DNA from: CAZART01 sp964487555
Lineage (GTDB): Bacteria; Bacteroidota; Rhodothermia; Rhodothermales; VXPQ01
DNA length: 41,493 bases
Direction of reading: 5' to 3'
NCBI GenBank assembly: GCA_964487555.1
Contig: CAZART010000039.1
Span: 1 to 41,493, forward strand
Of the stretch, positions 34,383 to 41,493 are shown in pieces (position 1 is the stretch's first letter; each line of letters starts with the position of its first letter). Under the pieces are notes generated by a model, which was given only the letters and a program-made list of their open reading frames with translations, was not told the DNA's origin and made no database searches. The translations under genes were made by a program, and so were the position numbers.

Positions 34383-35591
34383 CTACTCCACCGTACTGAA
34401 ATGCAAGGTCGGAGCCTGCGCGCCGGCGTCATGCTCGCGGGCATAAAAGGAGGCGCTGATTGGCCCGAGAGGCCTCAGGATCAGGCCGCGCGTCGTACCG
34501 TCGATGAGGCGCTGGAGAACGGGCCGCGAGATGGTCACGTACGTCGTGTCGCCTTTGCCTGCCGCGGGCTCCACGTCGATGATCATCTGACCGTTGACGA
34601 CGTCTTCCAGGGGACGGCCTTCTGTAAATCGATGGAGCGTGACGCCGTCCTCCGACCAGTTGGGGTCGCCGCCCACAATTTCTACGACGCGGATTCGGCC
34701 GAACTCTTCCCATTCGTAATCCGCACGCTGCCGACCGTACGTCGTGAGCGTGAGAAGACCGGGTCCGGCGGCGCGGAGGCCTTTGAATTGACCAGGATCC
34801 CACCGCAGCAGCACGTAACGCGTGCCGTCGACGATCAGGACCGGCGTCCGATCGCCCGTACGCCATCGGTCCAAATTCAGGTCCGGATGCTGAATGTCAA
34901 TTACTGCATCCGCCGCAACGTCCACGTGGCGCGTAAACGTCTCCGGAGCAGGAAGGGGAGGATGATAGGGTATCGGCTCGCCGTAATCGGGGCCGACGCG
35001 GTTCGTGTCGACGACGTCCACCCGGAAATAATCGAGCTCAACCCGATAGCTTCCGCGGCCCCAGTCCATCAACGCCATCTGACCGTTGACCGTATCGCCG
35101 GGCCGTGCGTCGAAACCTCGCGTGGTCATACTGATGGTGTGCCATCCGGTCGTATCCGGAATGTCGAACTCCATCAGATGTGTATGGAAGTCGGTCGTCC
35201 GCTGCGTGTTGAGATGCAGATTCACGCGCCGCGGCGCATGGCTCACGCGGATTCGCGCCTCGATGCGCAGCTCGTGGTGCGGCTCGTTCAACCGGGTGAG
35301 GTCGAGCGATCGGCTCACTTCTCGTTTGATGAGGGCCCACCAGACGTTATGTCGGTCTTTTGACGCGTCGACCATGACGGCGGCAGCACCGTCGCCGGTC
35401 AGCATCGTCATGGTAGCGTTCCCGTCGCCGGTCGCGAACGTCCATCCATCCAGATCATCGTCGTCGAATTCGTCCGCAAACTGGGCGGATGCCGGTGCGC
35501 AGATGCCGACCAGAAGCCCTGCGAGCAGAGACCGCAGGAGCAATGCCGGCGCCGGCCGGCGGCGCGTACTTCTCAGGAATGACGAGCACAT
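34383..35591 (-). CDS. Secreted carbohydrate-binding two-domain protein
   Basis: 402 aa, signal peptide ending PASAQ. N-terminal beta-sandwich (about 25-205, FDDDDLDGWTFATGDG... DYFRVDVVD) resembles carbohydrate-binding jelly rolls of the CIA30/CBM type. The C-terminal part (about 215-400) has the DNRLRE/CBM96-like pattern: DRTPVLIVDGTRYVLLRWD, then TRGLILRPLGPISASFYARE and APTLHFS. No catalytic domain is seen, so it probably binds glycan for neighbouring enzymes or is scaffold. It lies 136 nt downstream of the GH26 gene on the same strand. There is no sorting domain. Confidence 0.7.
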   Translation of the reverse strand: MCSSFLRSTRRRPAPALLLRSLLAGLLVGICAPASAQFADEFDDDDLDGWTFATGDGNATMTMLTGDGAAAVMVDASKDRHNVWWALIKREVSRSLDLTRLNEPHHELRIEARIRVSHAPRRVNLHLNTQRTTDFHTHLMEFDIPDTTGWHTISMTTRGFDARPGDTVNGQMALMDWGRGSYRVELDYFRVDVVDTNRVGPDYGEPIPYHPPLPAPETFTRHVDVAADAVIDIQHPDLNLDRWRTGDRTPVLIVDGTRYVLLRWDPGQFKGLRAAGPGLLTLTTYGRQRADYEWEEFGRIRVVEIVGGDPNWSEDGVTLHRFTEGRPLEDVVNGQMIIDVEPAAGKGDTTYVTISRPVLQRLIDGTTRGLILRPLGPISASFYAREHDAGAQAPTLHFSTVE

Positions 35592-35727
35592 GGTGAGCGT
35601 GTTCTCTAGGCGTGTTATTCGGCGTGGTCTCCCTTCGCCACTGGGGGGAAAGCCAACGGGCCGAGCCGACGGCGTGGCTCATCGTTTTCAGCGCGCGTCG
35701 CGCGGCTAGCGGCGGTCGGGTGCGCCG

Positions 35728-37383
35728 TCATTTCGCGATCAGAAGCGAACGCTGAGCCGCGAGCTCGCCAGCGCGTACGCGTACGAGATACATACCGGAT
35801 GCGTCCCCCGTTTCGACCGACACCGTAAGCAGGCCGGCCGGCTGAAATCCAAGATCATCCCCATGTACGAGACGACCCAGGAGATCGAATACCTCGACCC
35901 GCACGCCGGACGCTGCGGGCAGCGAAAGCTGCAGCGTCGCGGGGCCGTTCGAGGGGTTTGGATAAAGGCTTGCGCCGAGGGCGACCGCCGGTGGCGGCGC
36001 CTCCGTCTCCTGAGGATAGCTGCGCCACGCCGGCAGCTCGTCTCGGGTGAGCACGTGATCGCTATGGAACACCTCATTTAGATAGTCGACGTCGATGTCG
36101 CGGATGAAACGCCCGTTCCAGACGACAAACCAGCTCCACCAAATGCCGTAGTCGGTCATGACCTCCGGATGGGGGAGCGTGCCCGATTCGGAAAGCGACA
36201 CCAGCATCCGATCCCCATACAACTCCTGAAGCTGCTCCCAATCGGAGCGCATGACCGCGCGCGGATCGGCGGCGTAGACGTCGCGGGAGACGATGTCTAC
36301 ATAATCATCCCCCGGATACCACGCCGTGGCATTCGGCTCGTGGGTGTAGACCCAGATTAGATTGTGGAGGTCGTGTTCGTGTACGAGCCGGTCGTAGAGC
36401 AGTTGCCACAGTTCAATGAAGGCTTCCGGACCATGGGCGCCCCACCAGAACCATCCGCCCGCGGCTTCGTGGAGCGGCCGCCAGAGTACGGGTACGTTTA
36501 CGTCCTGAAACTTGCGGAGCTCGACCGCGATCGCGTCGATGTCACGCAGCAGAAGCTGATAGCGTTCAGCGGTCGGATCGGCGAGCACGTTGTCCAGGTC
36601 GAACGTAGTCGCTCGCGTATAGAAGCCGCTCCACCAGAGCCGGTCGGGCGCCTCGTTAATGAGGTCGGTGGGCGCGTTCCAATGCCACATGAGCGTCACG
36701 ATGCCGTCCTTGCCGGCCCATTCGACCCATTGTTCGACTGAATTCCCGGGGTTCGCGCCGTGTTCGATGCGCGACGGGGAGTATTCTATGAGGTCGAAGG
36801 CGCCGATAGCCGGCGTTTTTCCTGTCTCTCGCTCGATGTACCGAATCTCGTTCAGGTTTTGCTGGCCGGATAGAATCTTCTTGCCGTACATATCCAGCAA
36901 AAATCCCATCAACGCCCTCGTTTCGGGCGTGGCTTGCGGGTCGGTCAGGCGGAACGGAGGTGGGTCCGGCGGTATGTAGACAACGGGGACAAGCCTGAGA
37001 TAATCGACCTCGAAATCTCCATTGATCTCGACGACGTGCTCGCCCGAAGCTAACCACGTTTCGGTAAGCCGGCTCTCGGAGAAGTTGCCTTGCGTGCCGA
37101 AGAGCGTGCCTCCCGCGTCGTCGCCATCGATGATGAGTGCATACGGCTTGATTCGCGATGTCTGGGCGTAGCCGAGCCGGAGCTCGTAGATGCCCTGCTC
37201 GCTTTCGAAGGAAAAGCGGAGCAGATCCCCGTCATCGTCGAATCCGGTTACGTAGCCGCGGCCCGAGTAGCCGCTGCGGGAGGAGTCGACCTGGACGCCG
37301 ACGAGTTCGGCATCCTCGGCCTCGAGGAAGATATCGCTCCCCAGTCCGGCGGCTGTGAGCCATACAGCGAGGAGGAGGGTCAT
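35728..37383 (-). CDS. Secreted GH26 endo-beta-mannanase-like enzyme with CBM and T9SS domain
   Basis: 551 aa. Signal peptide, N-terminal CBM35-like domain (about 18-132; IFLEAEDAELVGV), then GH26 barrel (about 145-450). Catalytic acid/base Glu306 in LWRPLHEAAGGWFWWG and nucleophile Glu399 in LVSLSESGTLP match the family; TLMWHWNAP is the usual substrate strand. C-terminal type A sorting domain: SLYPNPSNGPATL, VEVFDLLGRLV, SGMYLVRV. GH26 enzymes with this sequence pattern are mostly mannanases, but other specificities occur. Follows the epimerase gene by 42 nt. Confidence 0.92.
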   Translation of the reverse strand: MTLLLAVWLTAAGLGSDIFLEAEDAELVGVQVDSSRSGYSGRGYVTGFDDDGDLLRFSFESEQGIYELRLGYAQTSRIKPYALIIDGDDAGGTLFGTQGNFSESRLTETWLASGEHVVEINGDFEVDYLRLVPVVYIPPDPPPFRLTDPQATPETRALMGFLLDMYGKKILSGQQNLNEIRYIERETGKTPAIGAFDLIEYSPSRIEHGANPGNSVEQWVEWAGKDGIVTLMWHWNAPTDLINEAPDRLWWSGFYTRATTFDLDNVLADPTAERYQLLLRDIDAIAVELRKFQDVNVPVLWRPLHEAAGGWFWWGAHGPEAFIELWQLLYDRLVHEHDLHNLIWVYTHEPNATAWYPGDDYVDIVSRDVYAADPRAVMRSDWEQLQELYGDRMLVSLSESGTLPHPEVMTDYGIWWSWFVVWNGRFIRDIDVDYLNEVFHSDHVLTRDELPAWRSYPQETEAPPPAVALGASLYPNPSNGPATLQLSLPAASGVRVEVFDLLGRLVHGDDLGFQPAGLLTVSVETGDASGMYLVRVRAGELAAQRSLLIAK

Positions 37384-37425
37384 TCTACGAGGCTCTTGGC
37401 GGCTGTAAGAACGGGGTTCATATCG

Positions 37426-38844
37426 TCAGTCTCCGGCGCCGGAAACGTTGCCGCGAGGTCTCTCCAACGCCCTGGCTACGTTCATCAACGCCCTCCCATC
37501 GTGGTAGGCTGCTTTCCAGATGCTGCCCTTCGGGGACGTGCGGAGGTCCGGTCTACGATCGATTCCGCCCAGGTACCATCCGCCGTGCTCGTGGTCGATG
37601 AGGTATTCCTGGATATATTCCCACATCGTTCGGAATCGCTCGTAGTATCGATGCTCGCCGTTCGGATATAAATCGGACAGGAGCAGAAGCGAGTTGAGTC
37701 CCTCTGCCTGGGCCCACCAGGCTTTGGAATCGATCACGACCTCGGGCGAATCGGCGGAGGCGAAGTAGTATCCACCGTTAAAAAAACCGCCAACCTCTTC
37801 GTCCCAGCCGTGCTCGAGGGCGTGGTCGACCATGCGCTTGCTTACTTCGAGCGTCGGCGCCGTGTCGATGCCGAGCGCATGCGCGGCTTCCAGCATCAGA
37901 TAGGCCGTCTCGACGTCGTGGCCGAAGGAGACGTGATCCAGCTCGATGTGTTCGCGGATGAACACGTCGCTGGAATCGTGGTGCGATATCGGCGTCCAGT
38001 CTCGCTCGAAGAAGAGGCGAAGGTAGCCGTCGTCGGCTACCATGGTGTCGCGGACGAGCAGGAGCATCTCGGCGAGGCGGTCGCGCAGCACGGAATCCGG
38101 CCAGATCTGGTAGAGCTCCGTGAAGGCCTCCAGCAGGTGGATGCTGCTGTTCTGGTCCTTGGGCGGACTCCCGTCGAGGCCGTCGAGAAGGGCTTCGTCA
38201 TCGCGATCGACGAACTGAAAATAGCCGCCCTGCTCCCGATCATGCATGTGCTCTTCGAGCCAGCGGAATGTGCGCTGCGATAATCTCAACGCTGCCGTGT
38301 CGCCGGTGACGTCGGCGTAGGCGGCTAGGCCATAGATTGCGAAGGCATTTCCATAGGCCGTCTTCCCCTGCGTAAAGCTCCCGCCGGCGGCTTTCAACGC
38401 ACCCTGCTGTGTGATCAGGGAGACGAACCCGCCGCCTTCGTCGTCCCACATCGTCTCGCGGAGGAAGTCCACCCCGTGAGCGGCCGCCGCCAGATAGGTT
38501 TCGCGGCGCTCCGGCAGGAATTCAGCCGCGCGCGACAGGGTCCAGACGTGGCGTGCCTGCGTCACGATGAACTTGTCCTGCGGCGGGCGCTCTTCCCAGT
38601 CGTAGGCGAAATCACTGAGGTAGCCACCATACACGCTATCTACCGCACGCATGTACCAGGGATCCAGAAGATCGGCCTCAAGGGAATGCCGAATCGAATC
38701 GGCCAGCGGTCGCCGGTCATCCGATGCCTGGCTACCGTTCCCGCCGGTTGGCTGAAAGGCCTCCCTGTCGCAGCCCGTCAGGATCAGGAAGCATATGGCC
38801 AGAACGGCGACGCGCGCGACCGCGGGCACACCCCGTGTAACCAC
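37426..38844 (-). CDS. Lipoprotein of the N-acylglucosamine/cellobiose (mannobiose) 2-epimerase family
   Basis: About 472 aa from GTG at 38844, chosen because it gives a lipoprotein signal VARVAVLAICFLILTGC with Cys25. The (alpha/alpha)6-barrel resembles cellobiose/mannobiose 2-epimerases: LDPWYMRAVDSVYGGYL, VTQARHVWTLSRAAEF, KTAYGNAFAIYGLAAYADVTG, KDQNSSIHLLEAFTELYQIW, HVSFGHDVETAYLMLEAA with His309 and AYHDGRALMNVARALE. These enzymes convert mannobiose to mannosyl-glucose. The mannan-locus setting supports mannobiose, but envelope anchoring is unusual, since characterised members are cytoplasmic. The frame stays open 129 more codons upstream through the 21-bp repeat array. Confidence 0.85.
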   Translation of the reverse strand: MVTRGVPAVARVAVLAICFLILTGCDREAFQPTGGNGSQASDDRRPLADSIRHSLEADLLDPWYMRAVDSVYGGYLSDFAYDWEERPPQDKFIVTQARHVWTLSRAAEFLPERRETYLAAAAHGVDFLRETMWDDEGGGFVSLITQQGALKAAGGSFTQGKTAYGNAFAIYGLAAYADVTGDTAALRLSQRTFRWLEEHMHDREQGGYFQFVDRDDEALLDGLDGSPPKDQNSSIHLLEAFTELYQIWPDSVLRDRLAEMLLLVRDTMVADDGYLRLFFERDWTPISHHDSSDVFIREHIELDHVSFGHDVETAYLMLEAAHALGIDTAPTLEVSKRMVDHALEHGWDEEVGGFFNGGYYFASADSPEVVIDSKAWWAQAEGLNSLLLLSDLYPNGEHRYYERFRTMWEYIQEYLIDHEHGGWYLGGIDRRPDLRTSPKGSIWKAAYHDGRALMNVARALERPRGNVSGAGD

Positions 38845-38854
38845 ATGCCTATAT

Positions 38855-39169
38855 CGTACTCCCGCGTCCTCGGCTCGTTCTCCCAGCGGTTTGGTTCGTG
38901 CTCCCGGCGGTTTGGTTCGTGCTCCCGACGGTTTGGTTCGTGTTCCTGACGCTTCGAACTCTACTCCTGGCATTTCGAATCGTGCTCCTGGCTCCTCGAA
39001 TCGCACTCCTTCGTCCGCAAAGCGTGCTCCTTCCCGCGCAATAAGTGATTCATCACACGTGTCGCGTGCTCCCGCACCGGTGAAGCGCGTTCTCATCGCG
39101 AGCAATTCTGCTCCTGCATGAGAACAGTGTGTCCCCGAAGGAACGAGGCGTGCTCCTACATGCTCGGCG
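38855..39169. repeat. Degenerate tandem array with exact 21-bp period (15 units)
   Basis: The core CGTGCTCCY recurs with exact 21-nt phase at 38855, 38876, 38897, 38918, 38939, 38960, 38981, 39002, 39023, 39044, 39065, 39086, 39107, 39128 and 39149, with weaker copies on both flanks. Three units (38876, 38897, 38918) are nearly identical and share a following GCGGTTTGG or ACGGTTTGG. Both strands are open for most of it because 21 is divisible by 3: minus strand gives heptads such as GARTKPP, plus strand gives heptads such as GGLVRAP. The rest of the 412-nt gap (38845-39256) shows nothing else. Confidence 0.88.
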
Positions 39170-39256
39170 TGTTCGCCGGGACCGGGGAAGTGTTCCGCCC
39201 GATTAGCCAATCGTGTTACGAATACGCGCATCCAAACCTCATGTGGTCATTTGACA

Positions 39257-41491
39257 CTATCGCATCAGAAGCATCTTTCGGGTCTTCACGAAATCATCGG
39301 CTTCAAGGCGATACAGATACAGGCCACTTGAAAGCTCAGCGGCATCGAATCGAATCGTGTGCGTGCCGGAAGAGCGGAAGGCGTCTGTCAGCGTGGCCAC
39401 GTGCCGGCCGACGACGTCGAACACAGTCAGGCGAACGTGCTCCGCCGACGGCAGCGAGAATGAGATGACCGTCTCCGGGTTGAAGGGGTTGGGAAAGTTC
39501 TGATCGAGCGCGAACGAGGCGGGCACGACGCTCGGTTCGTCCGAGGACACGTTCAACGGCTCGGTGCCGAGGCCCATGTAATCGAAATACATCCATCCCC
39601 AGAATTTGTCGATTTCGACGGTGTTGCCTCCGCCTTCGAGCGGCACCCTGACTCCGCGTTCGAGCCACGATTCCGCAGCTCCGTTAAAGTTCAGCGCAGC
39701 CGCCGTGTCTCCGTTGACGACCAGATACTGTGCCTTCGGAACGTCGTAAAAAAGGTTGTATCGGAACGTGATGAGGTACTCGCCCGCCGCGCCGGGGGCG
39801 ACGTTCGTGAAAGAGATCCTCCCGTTGTCGCGCATGTCGAGATACCATCCTGCACTCGCCGCGGCGCTGGGCCGCTTCGCTACGTCGCCGGAAAACGCTG
39901 CATCCTCCGCTTCGAATCGCGTCAGCTCGTTCGAAGCGACCGCGAAGACCTCCTGCGTGTGTGATCGAATCGCGATCCCGTCGTCGTCGGTCACCACCGC
40001 ATAGAACGTGTGCTCGCCCGCGCCTACGGTCTCCCAGGTCGCTTCGAACGGCGGCGCGTCGACCGTCGAGAGCAGCTCGCCGTCGACATAGAATGCCACC
40101 TGGCCGACGGTGCCGTCCGGATCAGAAACATCCGCACGCAACGTCAACGAGCTGCCCGGCGCAACGACTACACCTTCGGGCGGGGCCGCAAAGGCGGCGC
40201 TCGGCGGCTGCTTCGACGAAGGCAAGCCGTAGACTTCAAACTCGTAGAGCGAGTATCCCCACTGCGTGGCTCGATCGATGCCTCGCATCTGCACGTACCG
40301 CGCGCTTGGCGGATCGGTAAACACGATCTCGTCGGTTCCCCCGTCGCCGGCCCATTCCGAGTGCACGGTCGTCCAGAGATGAGCATCGTACGATACTGCG
40401 ATCGCATATTCCGCGGCGTAGGCGGTCTCCCATGCAAACACCACGCGCTGGATGTCGTAGGCCTTTCCGAGATCGACGTAGATCCATTCGTCGTCGGGAT
40501 CTTCATCGGCCAGACCGTCTTGCCATTCACTGCTCCAGCGCGTGTTCATGTCTCCGTCGACCGCGTCGGCGGCCGCCAGCGTCGGCCCGCAGCACGTCTC
40601 CTCGGTCGAAGCCACAGCCGTCTGCATTCGGGCTCGATTCACCTCTTCGGGATCGAGCACCTCGATGGTGACCGTCAGCGTGTCGCCCTCTCCGTCGGCG
40701 GCCTCGGCTATGAGCGTATACGTCGTCGTGGCTTCCGGGGAAACCGTCATCGTGCCGATCGAATCTACCGGCGCGCCGTCGAGCGTGATGGCCGATGCGC
40801 CGACCACCGCCCACGAGAGCTCGCTAGATTGTCCGGCTTCGATGCCGGTCGGATCCGCTTCGAAGTACAGCACGCGGAACCCCGCATCGACATCGACGAC
40901 ATCGCGATGCAGCTCCCACATCGTCTCCATGTTCGTCAGCATGCGCGGCCAGTTTACCACTCCTTCTGCGCCGACGGGATAGTTGTACCATTGCCAGCCC
41001 ATCGCGCCGGCATAGCCCCGATCGTAGAGCGTGGTATACATGTCCTGCCACGGCACGCCGTACGCGGCATCCGCATTCGGGTCGTCGCCGTCGCCCATGA
41101 AAAACTCGGCCACCACGAGCGGCTTGTCCAGCCCCCAGTATTCCACGTCGTGATGGAACGGCGACCGAGCCGTGCCCGCCCACTCGTAATAATGGACGTT
41201 ATATATATCGAGCGTTCCGTCGGGATCACCGCCGGCGGCTACGAGGGCCTCGTCGGCGTAAAAATTCCGGTCGGCCGCGGTCTGCAGTTTCGCGTAGAGG
41301 GCCACGATTTCCTCGTCGCTGAAATGGTGACGGTACTTCGCCGACAGGGCGGTCTTCGCTCGCTGGAGCTCTGCACGTGTCGGCAGCGAGGGTTGTTTGG
41401 CCGGCGATCCGTCCCATAACACGTGAAAGCTCCAGGCACCGTTCGTGACCTGCGCGGACGTATCGGCACGGTGGATGGCACCCGCCGTCAT
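39257..41491 (-). CDS. GH5-like (clan GH-A) secreted multidomain glycoside hydrolase with T9SS domain, 5' end outside window
   Basis: 744 residues visible; the start lies beyond the right edge because the first residues (AIHRADTSAQVTNGAWSF) fall inside a TIM barrel. Barrel remainder (about 1-200) contains the HYYEWAG strand and the likely nucleophile Glu in PLVVAEFFMGD. After it: an Ig-like linker (about 205-285, ASAITLDGAPVDS), an F5/8 type C (discoidin-like) domain (about 290-430; DGDMNTRWSSEW), a Big/PKD-like domain (about 440-530; ADVSDPDGTVGQVAFYVDG), a CBM35/6-like domain (about 535-655; RFEAEDAAFSGDV) and a C-terminal type A sorting domain (NFPNPFNPETVI, VFDVVGRHVATL, SSGLYLYRLEA). Setting suggests mannanase activity. 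Confidence 0.85.
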   Translation of the reverse strand: MTAGAIHRADTSAQVTNGAWSFHVLWDGSPAKQPSLPTRAELQRAKTALSAKYRHHFSDEEIVALYAKLQTAADRNFYADEALVAAGGDPDGTLDIYNVHYYEWAGTARSPFHHDVEYWGLDKPLVVAEFFMGDGDDPNADAAYGVPWQDMYTTLYDRGYAGAMGWQWYNYPVGAEGVVNWPRMLTNMETMWELHRDVVDVDAGFRVLYFEADPTGIEAGQSSELSWAVVGASAITLDGAPVDSIGTMTVSPEATTTYTLIAEAADGEGDTLTVTIEVLDPEEVNRARMQTAVASTEETCCGPTLAAADAVDGDMNTRWSSEWQDGLADEDPDDEWIYVDLGKAYDIQRVVFAWETAYAAEYAIAVSYDAHLWTTVHSEWAGDGGTDEIVFTDPPSARYVQMRGIDRATQWGYSLYEFEVYGLPSSKQPPSAAFAAPPEGVVVAPGSSLTLRADVSDPDGTVGQVAFYVDGELLSTVDAPPFEATWETVGAGEHTFYAVVTDDDGIAIRSHTQEVFAVASNELTRFEAEDAAFSGDVAKRPSAAASAGWYLDMRDNGRISFTNVAPGAAGEYLITFRYNLFYDVPKAQYLVVNGDTAAALNFNGAAESWLERGVRVPLEGGGNTVEIDKFWGWMYFDYMGLGTEPLNVSSDEPSVVPASFALDQNFPNPFNPETVISFSLPSAEHVRLTVFDVVGRHVATLTDAFRSSGTHTIRFDAAELSSGLYLYRLEADDFVKTRKMLLMR

Positions 41492-41493
41492 GT

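Noticed and set aside
38855..39169. CRISPR array
   Set aside because: Unit is 21 bp in direct contact, without alternating conserved repeat and unique spacer of 30-40 bp; no cas genes nearby.
38845..39231. 129-residue heptad-repeat leader as part of the epimerase
   Set aside because: A 21-bp repeat keeps frames open on both strands, and the lipobox signal belongs at the N-terminus, so translation from 38844 is preferred. Kept as an open alternative in the findings.

Overview
The window reads as chromosomal DNA of a GC-rich member of the Bacteroidota/Rhodothermota lineage, probably Rhodothermales-like. The reasons are three secreted proteins with type IX secretion (T9SS type A) C-terminal sorting domains, a TonB-dependent receptor with an N-terminal carboxypeptidase-regulatory-like domain, DUF4856 and DUF2480 proteins, many lipoproteins with LxGC/LxAC lipoboxes, and mostly weak Shine-Dalgarno sequences. 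The taxonomic placement is inference; there is no rRNA here.

Left edge (1-1541): a tyrosine recombinase points into, and runs into, a minus-strand tRNA-Glu(CTC) gene. This is the junction of an integrative element whose body lies to the left. A SurA/PpiC-type periplasmic foldase lipoprotein follows (1806-2882), then a heptanucleotide repeat.

Region 3014-11392 (minus strand) is one tight run of seven genes: small lipoprotein, FecA-like TonB receptor, DUF4856 lipoprotein, GT-C membrane protein, FAD oxidoreductase, alpha/beta-hydrolase lipoprotein and GNAT acetyltransferase. Spacing is minimal and several ends overlap. Upstream lies a perfect 8+5+8 palindrome resembling a metal-regulator operator. 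A cysteine desulfurase starts divergently on its other side.

Region 12885-22051 holds a lipid/polyol headgroup set: a flippase-like membrane protein, an inositol-phosphate-type nucleotidyltransferase, a PfkB kinase and a CDP-alcohol phosphotransferase. DUF2480 and SDR genes follow, then a tight trio: N-formylglutamate amidohydrolase-like protein, DUF1704 metallopeptidase-like protein (HEVGTH plus a distal Glu) and GshB-like ATP-grasp ligase. The trio looks like a make-and-break amide-bond system of unknown substrate and is the best candidate here for an undercharacterised system. RecG faces it.

Region 24461-31366 contains a small membrane protein, a candidate stand-alone small RNA with its own promoter and intrinsic terminator, a DUF4440/SnoaL-like lipoprotein, a collagen-like lipoprotein paired with a secreted beta-helix protein, a hairpin-rich gene-free stretch, an unrecognised repeat protein and a MacB/FtsX-type permease.

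Region 31367-41493 starts with a macro-domain protein and continues as a plant-polysaccharide (probably mannan) locus: GH3, a carbohydrate-binding secreted protein, GH26, an N-acylglucosamine/cellobiose 2-epimerase-family lipoprotein and a GH5-like multidomain enzyme cut by the right edge. A degenerate array of exact 21-bp periodicity lies between the last two.
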